Notes under the pieces: generated by a model
Database searches by the model: none
What the model saw: the letters and a program-made list of their open reading frames with translations, nothing else
What the model was told of the DNA's origin: nothing
NCBI GenBank assembly: GCA_027405735.1
Contig: JAPEHQ010000008.1
Location: forward strand, 1,240,001 to 1,304,000
Length of the DNA: 64,000 nt
Direction of reading: 5' to 3'
Source: Mucor racemosus
Taxonomy: Eukaryota; Mucoromycota; Mucoromycetes; Mucorales; Mucoraceae
Program-made: the position numbers and the translations under genes
Part shown: positions 39,449 through 52,088 of the stretch, in pieces
How the letters are laid out: each line of letters opens with the position of its first letter
Numbering within the stretch: position 1 is the stretch's first letter

Positions 39449-40096
39449 CTATTTCTTCTTGGAGACACCAACGGTACGTCCACGACGACCAGTGGTCTTG
39501 GTGTGTTGACCACGAACACGGATACCCCAGTAGTGACGGAGACCACGATGATTACGGATCTTCTTCAAACGTTCGAGATCATCACGGTACTTGGTATCAA
39601 GGACGTTAGAGATGACTTGAGAAGACTTACCATCAACAATATCCTTTTGTCTGTTAAGGAACCAAGAAGGAATCTTGTACTGAGCAGGGTTTTGGAGAAT
39701 GGTGACAATACGTTCCAATTCTTCAGAAGAAAGCTCACCAGCTCTCTTGGTGAGATCGATATCGGCCTTCTTACAGGCAATGTTGGCGAAACGACGACCA
39801 ACACCCTTAACAGAGGTCAAAGCAATTTGAATCTTGACACGACCGTCAACATTAGTGTTGAGAAGACGAATAATGTGTTGGAACTATAATATGTACATGT
39901 TAGTCAATCATGTTGCTTTAATTCTGTTGTAAATTTATTTTTCATACGTGGTTTCTTTCGGGAACGACGAGAGACTATATGGAAATTAAAAATTTAGTAA
40001 GTTTGTTTCATCCATAATTATCCATATTAAATCATCCATCTATATCTATATTCTATCATCCATTGTCCCCCATTCCTTAAACATCAAACATACCAT
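39449..40096 (-). CDS. RPS18: 40S ribosomal protein S18 (uS13)
   Basis: Cytosolic small-subunit head protein contacting the large subunit. Three exons: 40096-40094 (only the ATG), 39974-39948 (27 nt: SLVVPERNH) and 39883-39449, total 154 aa. The sequence has [35 protein letters not shown], and the C-terminal [20 protein letters not shown] with [15 protein letters not shown], all diagnostic. The first intron begins directly after the initiator ATG with GTATGT, a layout common in fungal ribosomal-protein genes. Strong C/T-ending codon bias as in the SAH hydrolase gene. Divergent from mS38 with 283 bp between the start codons. Confidence 0.96.
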
Positions 40097-40379
40097 GGCT
40101 ATGAAGATTGCAACGAAAAAGAAGGACCTTACCCTATGCAAGTAATTTGACCTTATTGCCATGAATCTTTCATCAAGAAAGCGGAGATTGAAATAATCCG
40201 TTTTTCGAGTAGCTTGTTCGGGCCCTTTCCGACTCGGACATCTATTGATATGTTTAGAACAAGGTACCAGGGTTCATTGAATGTATACTCAACAGTGGCT
40301 TCGCCCCCCTTCTAATTTCCCCCATACAATCAAAATTGCCTTTTTTTCTCTCCACTCTTTTTTATTTATCCATTCAAAG
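40097..40379. promoter_or_regulatory. Bidirectional promoter region of RPS18 and mS38
   Basis: 283 bp between divergent start codons of a cytosolic and a mitochondrial ribosomal protein gene. Relatively GC-rich for this window, with the GGGCCCTTTCCGACTCGG word near 40220. No known factor site assigned. Confidence 0.55.
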
Positions 40380-40834
40380 ATGCTTACAAAAGAGTTACTT
40401 ACTCGTTTTATAACAACTGCTCGTAACAGAGTCAATACAAATGTCTTGAAAGCAACACAACAAAGATATGCTTCAACCACCACCACCACCACATTAATTA
40501 ACAATACCATTCCTTTATTTGACAGGGCTCTTTTGCACAATTGTAAATATATACTTGTATCAAATGTGTCAAATGTTGTTTATTAATTACTCGTTTTTAA
40601 ATAGCCAAGAACACAATGTCTGTTGCAAGTGTATCTGAACATGTATCTCGCCTTCGTCCTTTTTCTGTACCTGCTCCTCCACAACCATCTATGACTCAAC
40701 CAACAAGCAGTAAAGTTGTAGAAGAACTCGAATTGACCAGTGTACTTCGAAAGCGTCGTTTGAAGATGAACAAGCATAAACACAAGAAGTTGAGAAAGAG
40801 AACTCGTGCTTTGAGAAAGAAGTTGGGTAAATAG
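40380..40834 (+). CDS. Mitochondrial small ribosomal subunit protein mS38 (Cox24/AURKAIP1 C-terminal domain)
   Basis: Two exons, 40380-40542 and 40605-40834, 130 aa. The N terminus is a basic, Ser/Thr-rich mitochondrial targeting sequence (LLTRFITTARNRV), followed by a Thr run. The C-terminal domain LTSVLRKRRLKMNKHKHKKL and RKRTRALRKKLGK is the hallmark of mS38 / yeast Cox24, which sits at the mitoribosome mRNA channel. Start chosen at MLTKELL because it begins the targeting peptide. Tail-to-tail with the GH47 gene, 118 bp apart. Confidence 0.9.
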
Positions 40835-40952
40835 ACGATATAGTAGTAAATCAACATCAACAAATAATACTAGAAAAATGTACCATATTTTTACACATAA
40901 AAAAACCAAAATTCGCTTTAAAAAACTACTTTTTTATTTTATTTTATTAAAA

Positions 40953-42855
<1,903 letters not shown>

Positions 42856-43557
42856 TATTGATTATTGAGTAGAAAACCATGGTTTCAATGTAGACCTATT
42901 TATATACGAAATCAATTGTAACCCAAGGGATGAGATAGGAGAAACTTGTTGGTAACTGGTGATAATTTTCCCTTCCTTTGTCCATCATCGGTCATAAAAA
43001 ATCATTTGTAAAAATGACTCATTGCTTCTTGCGTAAATTATAACGTCTCTGCAAAGTTGTGTTATGAACAGAATACATGTTTTAAATGCATAATTCAATT
43101 CTGCCCTTTAGTAAATCACATAACTTTACAGCGTAAGTGCAAAATTATCATACATTGTAGGTTTTGTAGCTTCTCGATCTCCCATTTTTCTCTTTTGATT
43201 GTATATAAACATGATTGCTCCTTTTTAATTTTTCGTTGTATATATATATATTTATATTTATACGTATAACTATCTCTCCCCAAAGATTATATATAAAATG
43301 GTGAGGATATAAGATACATGTATTAATGTACGATATAATTCATTAAAAAGGATACATAAGTTTCGATGTAATTTAATGTAGTCAGGCGATTGACTATCGT
43401 CATAAAGATACACTAAGAAATTCTCTCTATACTGACCATTACATATAGTATCATTTAAGCGATTGCACAATGGTATCATCAAAAACAAGTAGTAAAGGAC
43501 TTATAGGGATGTTCTCTTTCCTCTCCCTTCTCTCTCCCTTCTCTCTATCTCTATCTC

Positions 43558-43588
<31 letters not shown>

Positions 43589-43921
43589 TTCTCTGATGCA
43601 CACTCAATGATCACTTTCATCTAGTCATCCGGTGGCGGGAAAACTTGATCGTATTTTTGCATATCATAAGCCCAATGTCATTTATTGTTTCTTGATAAAT
43701 TTTTATGCATAAAGCGATACTATTGTTTTTAATAAAGGAGTGCTGATCATTCACTATGAACGACTGACACTGTTTTTTCTCTTCTTTTCTATCCTACCCC
43801 TTGAGAAAATGTCAAAAATTTTGCAATTGAATATTTAATTTTTTATTGTTTGGTAGTGCTATATAAATAAAAGTCTAAAATCTTGTAAAGAAAACGGGTT
43901 GATATCATGGTTTATATACAA
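42856..43921. other. Intergenic region with CT microsatellite
   Basis: No gene supported. Upstream region of the GH47 gene and 3' flank of bL33m. Confidence 0.45.
43510..43595. repeat. CT-rich microsatellite
   Basis: Imperfect (CT)n/(CCCTCT)n tract of about 85 bp, the longest stretch being TCTCTCTCTCTCTCT at 43570-43590. Confidence 0.85.
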
Positions 43922-44151
43922 TTATTTCTTCATTTTTGTTTCTGTAAACAAGACATGTTGTTTGACTAGATAGTCTTTGTTAGTCATTTATTTTCTTAAT
44001 TGAAATTTTATAGAAATTTACCTTGAGGATCATATTTCATCAAAGAGAGCTTGGGTGAAATTCTAGGACGACTCTTAATATAGTTGAAGCCAGTACCAGC
44101 AGTAGATAATAACTTGACGAGGATAACTCTTGCCTTTGCTTTCTTGGCCAT
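43922..44151 (-). CDS. Mitochondrial large ribosomal subunit protein bL33m
   Basis: Two exons, 44151-44022 and 43965-43922, give 57 aa: MAKKAKARVILVKLLSTAGT, then YIKSRPRISPKLSLMKYDPQ, then VKQHVLFTETKMKK. This is the bacterial-type L33 fold as found in fungal mitochondria (yeast Mrpl39): basic start, R-P-x-x-P-KL-x-x-MKYDP core and the HVLFTE end. It is too short and split to appear as an open frame. The intron (56 nt) has GTAAAT and a CTAG acceptor. No separate targeting peptide, usual for this protein. Confidence 0.93.
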
Positions 44152-45424
44152 ATTAGATTGATTCTATTCTATGTTGTAACTAATAAGAAAGGGAAGGGGT
44201 ACAAGTACTCCGGGGTGCTTTTCTTGCAGAGCTTCAATAGTCACATTGCGAGTGCCACTGGATTGAGACAGGGTCGGGAAATGTCAATGGAGAATGGATG
44301 AAGCTCCTCTGCAATAATATATTAATCAAGTGAGCTTTTCTATGCGTATCTAGGTAAGTGTGGGTGTTTATAAGTCATCAAGTATTTGTAGTTGTGCATT
44401 TGAATGATCAGATCATACATGAAACCGTCATTTCATTTGGCAAGATCAGAATTTTCAATTGAATTTATCTTCCCTTGATTTCGAGCTTAATTAGTTGATC
44501 CTGTCTTCGTTTTACATCTATTATGCGAATAGAAGCTACATTAGCTTCATTTAAGTAAATAGTACTCAACTTAGTCTATTGATATTGTCTGTTTTCGTTT
44601 GATGATTGCTTTCCTTGCTTGTTAGTCAGCTATAGTTTATAGCGGCAGTTAAATACAGGGATCATGCCTAACTGACATTTGGCAACCAAATTGGGAATTA
44701 TCATACAGAGTAACCATAATTTAACATTACTGAACGTAGCAGCATCAGTGTGCATATGTAAATGTAAGTTCTGGCATGTATCAGTTTTGAATCTGCTGAG
44801 TCTCAGGGTGAAGATACTGGCTTTGAGTTGCTTATACTGAAAAATATGCAAGGACAGTAGTAGTATTCATAAGTTTTGACTTGTGAAAAGCCTTTGACAT
44901 GTTGGCAATAAGAGTCGTACAGTAGTTTGTTTCGGTTCATTTGTATTAATAGCCCTTAAAAACACTATAAATAAAGAAAACTATCTTTCGATTCTCCTGT
45001 AAATTTACCTAATATATTAGCTACTAAATAATAAATAATCAAAATCTACATACTCGTCATCAATATTTTACTTAAAGCATTATTTTTATACAAAAAAACC
45101 ATGAGCTCTCCATCCCCTACCGAGAATAATATTTGTAAAAGACGTCTTGTTGTTGAAGATGAAGAAGAAATCGAAGCAGAAATCGAAAACCAACATGTTC
45201 TCATGGATGCTGTAGATCAAAACCACCCAACGTTTGTACCTTATACTGAAAGTTTCACTAGAGTATGTATGGTATAATATCAAAATAACAAAGAAGTTCA
45301 TATATCTGCAATTAACCTTTTTTAACAACTTGCGAACTTGACATTCTGCAAAACCAAATAAATCATTTGGATTGATTTGGCCCCACAGCGTGAGCGAGGA
45401 AACCCCGCTGTTGGCCAACATTGA
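44152..45424. other. Region upstream of the Fanzor-like gene
   Basis: Contains a plus-strand open stretch 45101-45262 beginning with ATG (MSSPSPTENNICKRRLVVED, acidic after that) and ending at a GTATGT donor. It could be a first exon spliced to a TCAG acceptor at 45433, in phase with the Fanzor-like frame, adding about 54 residues; the implied 171-nt intron is longer than the gene's other two. On the minus strand 45296-45445 reads SSLTLWGQINPNDLFGF, protein-like but unassigned. Confidence 0.4.
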
Positions 45425-48400
45425 ATGTATCAGCATCGACAACATTTGATCTTTCTTTTCTTCTTTGTCTATTGTAATAACATCTCAATGCACATAAAAA
45501 GAAAACAATTAAATATATACGTTCCTGGCACTACAAGGAGAAATTTACCAGCAACTTTGGAAACACAAACAACTAGTCGTAGAAGAGCAACAACTGATGA
45601 TGATGAAGCTTATATGAACTCGTTGAAAACTCAATTTAGACATAGAATCATAAAGCATATCAAAACATGCCATGATGAAAACGAGTCTTTCGATGATTTA
45701 TACAAAACATTGATGCAGTTAAAACAACTTCCAAGAGGTGTGGTCTCGAGCGCTGAACAGAGCATCAATGCACCAGTAAATTCAATCGTAGTGTATCTAA
45801 ATCGTGTAACAAGAACAACCAAAAAGAAAAGCATTGAACATTGGAAAGACTATGTAAAAGAAAATTTTGAATCCCTCAAAGATTCAGTAACGATACAAGA
45901 AGAATCCACTGCAGCTCAAGAAGGCATTGAAGAGCAAGAAGAAGTAGATGAAGAAGAACCGGAAGAAATAGATGATAATGAAGTAGAAGACGACGTAACA
46001 CATAGAACTTGCTCCACATCCTTCTCATCAGTTATTCGAAAGGATTTGCCACAAAATTGTCGATCAACATTCATTGGTACTATCAATAAAACCATTGAAC
46101 AAGCTTCAGATTACTTGGCTGATTTCAGCAAGCAAGTAATGAAAATGTTGCTGCTTTTCAAAGACAATCAATTTATCACAAATAGCGGCAATATTCAATT
46201 AGTGCACCAAGAGGGACAAAGTCTCAATCCAGTGTTACCAGTAGGATATCTACACGAGGATGTGATTGTGCCTAAGCCCTTAAATAGTCAATTCCTGCAG
46301 ACTGATAGCCTGAAAGAAGAGTACAATGCATTATTCCAAGAGGCTCACTTTGATCAAATCCATTCAACTTACTTTGGATCAAAAGGAATTAGCAAATCCA
46401 CCCTGAATACGGCACGACTTCATAAAGCAATAGTAAATTTACTTGGGCGTGATGAGGAGAATGTTTACAATGATTTGTCGTCTCACGTTATGAAAATGGC
46501 AAGAAATGTTTATATCGCCAATTTCATGAATATGTGGGCAGATAATACAATCGTAAACAAAGCATTGAACAGGCTCTTGAATATTCTATTGATTGTCCAT
46601 TTATCTCCTGCTCGTGATCAAGGATTCAAGAAGAAACGCGAGGAGCTCAAAGGAAAGAATAAAGGAAAGAATAGACAGCCTCCCAACAATAATTGTGCCA
46701 TTCCAGTAAACTCGATGTCACTCATCAACAAAACTTATAATGGACGCAGAAGGCTTTTCGCTGACGAGATTAAAAGAAGAAATCGTTATATCGAGAAAGG
46801 AGGAGACTGGGTTGTCAAGCAATGGAAAGCTAGCTTGTGTCAGCAAAGACTGAACTCATATGCAGATGTTTTGCAAAGAGAGGTAAGATTGATGGACAAT
46901 CGAATTGAAAAAGTATATTAAACAACCTTCTTCTAGAAACAAAAGCGGCCAGTGAGACGAGAGCAGCAACGTCAACAAGAAGAAGAGCAAGGTATCAAAA
47001 TGCAAGAAGCGTTGGTAGAAGAAGAGATTCAAGATGTTGACATGGAAGATATTTTGGTAGAAGAGGACACCTCGCGAAAAAGAATAAACCAGTTAAAGCA
47101 GATAACAAGAGCAGCTCTTTTTGAGGAAAAACCAATTTGCAAAGCATATTTTGTTGGTAAATTGAGCAACATTAGCGACAAAGAAGAGGAGATCATCTTG
47201 AAGATTATTAAATTTGTAAAGCCATACATGGCATCTAGAGCCACATACCATGTCTTTTCACATCAAATTCCCTTTCTCTTGATGGTTAATCAAGTATTGC
47301 GTTCTGTTGGTTACCATGGGCAAGTGGTGAAATTGACCCCCATCATCAGGCCTACAAATCTGCACGCGTTATGGATTGATGCTACTACATTACACTCTTT
47401 GTTTTGTGCTCGAAAGCTGGAACATAAGATGGTACTCCATGGTTTCGAAGGGAACGTCATTCGTGCGGCTTCAGTTACGTCTCAAAAGGATGCTGTGTTT
47501 AGTAGTTTTTTCGACATAGATCGTCTAAAAACAATATGTGGTGGCTACGGGTTGCAATTTGCCTACCGTATGCATGTACTACCTGGACTTCAGTGTGTGA
47601 GAATCCTTGGTACTAGAAATTACCAAAAGCATAAACAGAAGAATAAACAGCAAACTCCTGTGACTCAGACATCCACAAGAAGCAATGAGATCAACAGCAG
47701 AATTGCAGCATTGATTGACAAGAAGACCACAATAGAGAAAAGGTTGAAGGACGCTCAAATTACACTTAATAAATATCTACTTGGTTCAGAAAGTGCTTCT
47801 CAACTGAAAAAAAAATGGAATGATGAAAATATAGATAGAGACTCGCTGCATAAAGAGATACAAGTGGCCAAGAAAAAGAAGAGACAATTGATTCAAGAAG
47901 TAGTGAAAGCAAAGCAAGAACTGTCCAGTGCCAATAATGACATCTACAAGCAGAGATATGACGCTACCTCCTCTGCTGAAAGAAGACAGATAATACCAGT
48001 CGAGCCCAACAAGCCTTGCCATCACAAGGTGGAGGAGTGTATTATTGATCAAAAAGTAGATGAAGACCAACTTGTATTTTCAGGGACAGATAACGGTATT
48101 GTTAATGTTACGGAGACAGTTGCTTTTGGTGTCGATAGGTTGAAATATCATCTTCGTTTGTACAATCGCTTTCAAGTATTACAAGATCAAGGTAATTTAA
48201 TACTCGTTGATATCTTGCTTGTGGCTAATTTTTAATGCACAAATTTTAGAAAACGCTTATATGGAAGAGAAAGAAGACGCTCAGTTGAAGAAATTGCCCA
48301 CATCGTTCAAGATAAGGAGTGCCGCCCTCCGCCAACATAGTGGTCTTGCTTCTTTTTCGTCTTCGCTCAATAGAAGAAAGCGCCTCACAGTCTTAGGTCA

Positions 48401-49100
48401 AAATATTGCTGATCTTGAAAGTGATCTTTCTGAGTCCAGTATACAGCAATGTGGTACAATTGATGAACTGGATGCAACATTCACTCGCCATTCCCAAGCA
48501 AAGTCATGTATTCGTCAATTTTACTTTTCAAGATCGAGTGCTAATAAAAAAAGACGATTAGAATTAACGAAAAATCGATTTTATGATAGACTTGCATCAA
48601 AGGAACGAAAATTTACGAAAGTATCGTCCCCTATTATGTTTATTGGAGATCGTGGACATGCAATCAGGTCTCCTATTAAAGGACATTTGCGATTTGGTGG
48701 ATATTGGAAAGAACTGAGACATTCTCGATATACGCCTACATTGATCACTAATGAACACAACAGTTCTCAGACCTGCCTTTGGTGTTTCAGCAAATTATCA
48801 CATCCGTATACTGCAAAAGATGGTACAGTCAAAAAGACTAATGGGTCATTCATTTGTTTGAACGATGCCTGCCCAAATAAGTCTGTCGTCATGAGCAGGG
48901 ATTGTCTTTCTGCATTAGCGATTGGCCTCGCTGGTGCTGCTCAGCTTATGCTTGGTTACACCTTTCCTTGCTTTGATCCAAAAAACACAACAGCGAAACA
49001 AGCAATGTTTTCTCAATTAGCTCTGGTATTTTCGGATAGAAAACAGCAGACAAGCTGGCCCTCCGTTGGGGGTAGTACGACGAGAGCTTCGGCTCTTTGA
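45425..49100 (+). CDS. Fanzor-like (TnpB-related) putative RNA-guided DNA endonuclease
   Basis: Three exons, 45425-46882, 46937-48191, 48250-49100, total 1187 aa, uninterrupted. The C-terminal third carries the TnpB/Fanzor nuclease order: RuvC-I candidate VFSGTDNGIVNV (Asp), a long helical insert, RuvC-II region IMFIGDRGHAIRSPIKG without the canonical Glu, then ITNEHNSSQTCLWCF with the alternative Glu and first zinc-finger pair, CLNDAC as the second pair, and RuvC-III SRDCLSALAIGLAG (Asp). In Fanzors the RuvC-II Glu is typically displaced to just before the zinc finger, as here. The N-terminal ~900 residues, with acidic and Lys-rich segments and a coiled coil around 47690-47930, are not recognised and make it larger than typical Fanzors. 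Start may instead be 45489 or an upstream exon at 45101. Nuclease activity is inferred. Confidence 0.78.
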
Positions 49101-49104
49101 GGTA
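49059..49104 (+). ncRNA. Candidate omega-RNA scaffold at the 3' end of the Fanzor-like gene
   Basis: Hairpin 1: 49059-49072, stem CCCTC/GGGGG (one G-U pair), loop CGTT. Linker GTAGTACGAC (49072-49081). Hairpin 2: 49083-49096, stem AGAGC/GCTCT with a UUCG tetraloop, extendable by a G-U pair. The stop codon is 49098-49100 and the shared AGGTA is 49100-49104. The relic has the same order with different, still paired stems. Known TnpB and many Fanzor guide RNAs overlap or follow the 3' end of the nuclease gene; the RNA itself is inferred. Confidence 0.6.
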
Positions 49105-49949
49105 AGTTTATATTCATTAGACATAACTCAATACTAAATCAATTCATTCTTTAATCTTCTAAATTCAAATTCACCTTTGGTAAGTCAAATCCTTCCACAT
49201 TTGTTACCCAGTCAACTAATCAAATCTCTCTTTCCTTTTTGAACTACTTAGCTTGCTATACCCTCTCAGTAAAATGGCTCTGATTACTTACTGACCTCAC
49301 ATCAACTGAACACAAAAAAAAGTGTTTAAAGTCAATTTTTACATTAAAAAAAATATCAACATGCTCTGTTACATGAGCAATATTTATACAAATCTTCAAA
49401 CCAAAAGTTATAAAAATAATATTCGAGTAAAAATTCTCTAAATATTGTTCATACGCCAAATTATGCAATATTTCGTATTTAGAGCGCTATTTCTATGGTT
49501 TTTTGGTCTTTTTTGGGCTTAAAATTATGCAAGAGCATTATCCAACATCAAGATCATTAATATATATCAGTTTGGTACAATTTGGAGAACATTAAAAATC
49601 AAACGTTTTTCAAGCATTTTCCATGAGGGATACCTCATGGAAAATCAAGAAATTCAGTTTTTTCGATTTTAAGGCATAAAAACGGCAATTTTTACTAAGA
49701 TATGTATTAGTGAAAAATGATCGTAATTACTTATTCTTTTACATTAAATTAAAAAATTAAAAATTGTATATACATATTTTAGACTTTTGCTCAAAAAACA
49801 AATTTGAGGTTTTCTGCTTCTCCTGAATAATTTTCTTAAGAAAATATTTTTGAGAATAGCATGAGTCGACGCAGACTAAAAAGTTATACAAAAAGTTCTT
49901 AGGACACAGGTGCAAGTTGCCACTCAAAAATTTGAGTATTTTAGCAAAA
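49105..49949. other. 3' flank of the Fanzor-like gene
   Basis: AT-rich, no gene. If the AGGTA at 49100-49104 marks the element's right end, the sequence from 49105 would be the natural guide segment or its site. An inverted pair CATGAGG/CCTCATG lies at 49623-49638 (loop only GATA). Confidence 0.4.
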
Positions 49950-50615
49950 AAAATTAATTTTTTTTTTTTTTTTAAATTTTGTTTATTGATTGAGCCGCGT
50001 ACACCGAGAGTAAAGGGTCACAGTGAAGAGGCGGGTGCAATTGAAATAAAATTGGATAAATATATACTGATAAAATATAAGCAAACTGAAACTAAACTAA
50101 ACTAAACGAACTAAAGTATACTATACGAAACGGACTACAGGAGGGAATGGCATTGATCCTCTCCGATGGTCTGATGAACATTGGATCGGATATTGGCCAA
50201 TATCGCTGTAGGTATAATGGGAATGTTGTCAAATATAAATCTCATATGAGCCAGCCAGATTTGGGAAAGAGTAATCATGAGGATTCTGTACGGTTTAATT
50301 CCTTTGTATTGGCAATACCAAATATCGGAAAAATCCAGGGACAGAAAGGCCTCTTTAACATCAGTGATCGATGTGGTAGGCCACAGAAACTCAAAGATGG
50401 CGCCTTGCCAAAAAAAAAAATTAAGGATTGTCCGGAATTGCCAAAATCGATCAGAATACAAAAAAAAAAGATTAAAATTTTTAATCCCAGTATAAGCCTC
50501 GATTGACTGAAATTTAAGATTCTGAAGCGCAAAATGGAATATTTTGCAAACAAAGGTAACTTTTGTTGGTCATAGCTACCAATGATTAGAGAATTATGTG
50601 TCAACTTTAACATAC
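49950..50615 (-). mobile_element. 5'-truncated non-LTR (LINE-like) retrotransposon fragment with poly(A) tail
   Basis: On the minus strand 50461-50135 reads through IKPYRILMITLSQIWLAHMR, FIFDNIPIIPTAILANI and HQTIGEDQCHSLL, the style of the C-terminal tail after reverse transcriptase in fungal LINEs (IWxAxxRxxFD). Upstream frames are broken. The plus strand shows a T-run at 49957-49972, the position where a minus-strand poly(A) tail should be, so the piece looks like a truncated 3' end insertion. Confidence 0.55.
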
Positions 50616-50712
50616 AAAAACTGCGCGAAAGATAGAAAAAGTAACATTTGTTAATTATTATAATTTTATGCAGACAATAATAAATATGCCTTGAATATTG
50701 ATATTAAGATAA

Positions 50713-51826
50713 CTAGATAGGTGCACCTTCGTAGCCAGGAACCTTCTCCTTCAACAAGTTTTCAGTAAACTCCCAAAGCTTCAAAGGACCATCTTCTGAA
50801 GCAGCAACGCCTTGAGGTTCAGCGCGATTAGCAAAAGGAACATAATATTCGCCCTTGATTGGCTTTTCTTCAACATCAGGACTAGTAGCAAGATAAAGTT
50901 GAGTCAAAGCGCCATCTTCAGGAGTGATCAAGAATCTATTCAAAACGGCATTTACGATATAAGAGATATGACGATAAAGATCAGTTTTAACGCAACCGGG
51001 ATGGTTACTGTTGACATAAACCTATTTTAGATGATTAAACATTTGACCACTTCTAAAATATAATTATCGCATACATTGTTGACACCTTTAGCCTCGAGTC
51101 TTTTATTCAATTCTCTGGTAAACAAAATGTTACAAGCCTTGGATTTACCATAGTGAATATATTTGTTATATTTGGAAGGATCACTGATAGTTTCCAAATT
51201 CAATTCCCTGAATGGTGCTTTATGAGCAAGGGAACTCACATTTACGATACGACTAGGAGCAGATTTCTCCAACACAGGCAAAAGTAGCATGGTTAAATAG
51301 TAATGAGCAACATGATTTGTGGCAAATTGGGTTTCAATACCATCTTCAGATAAACTGAATGGACACATCATAATACCTGCGTTATTGATCAAGATGTGCA
51401 ATTCGTTGTGGCGAGCTAAAAATTTATCAGCAAATTCCTTTACGCTGGATAATTTGAGTAGATTCAATTGAATAAACTCTACATTTTGATTTCCTGTTTG
51501 CGATTTGATTTCTTCAACTACTTTTAAGGTTTTTTCTTCGTTACGACAAGCAAGGACTCTATATACATAACCAATTAGATCAAATATTATAAAATAACGT
51601 CAAGCGTATGTTTACAATGTGGCGCCTTGTTTAGCCATTTCCAAAGCGCATACTTTGCCGATCTAAAAATAAAAAACGTTAAAAAACACCCAAATATTAT
51701 ACGACACGTATATAAACAAAAACTTACGCCTGTATTACTACCAGTGATGAGAGCAACTTTTCCCTTCAAATCGGGAACTTGATTAAATTCAAAACTTCTT
51801 TTAGCAAAGATATCAAAAATATCCAT
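50713..51826 (-). CDS. Short-chain dehydrogenase/reductase, retinol dehydrogenase / WWOX-like
   Basis: Four exons, 51826-51728, 51662-51616, 51558-51075, 51021-50713, 312 aa. Motifs: VALITGSNTGIGK (TGxxxGxG, split by intron 1), VLACRNEEK (NADP-type Arg), ILINNAGIM, VNVSSLAH (catalytic Ser), HYGKSKACN (YxxxK) and NSNHPGCVKTDL. This is the set of the retinol-dehydrogenase-like classical SDRs, probably NADP(H)-dependent. Substrate unknown. It is not a close copy of the SDR at 38375. Next minus-strand gene upstream is the P-type ATPase. Confidence 0.92.
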
Positions 51827-52088
51827 TTTTATTATTTGAAAGATAAACAAAAAGAACAAAAATGAAGTATGGTATTACAAAACTATAAAGATATGAAATT
51901 GGCTTTCTCAGTTTAGAAATAAAACATCAGCTAGAGAAGCATTTAAGAATTATAAATCCATCTGTCTTGGTTCCCTGATAAAACCTACAATGATTGCTTT
52001 TCTTTTATTCTAGAATAATGAGAAGGAGGAGGGGGGGGAGTATATATGATATATAGAAATTAAAGTGTATGTGTGTATGTGATGTAAT

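Noticed and set aside
43510..43595. CRISPR-like regular array
   Set aside because: Simple CT microsatellite; no spacers, and the genome is eukaryotic.
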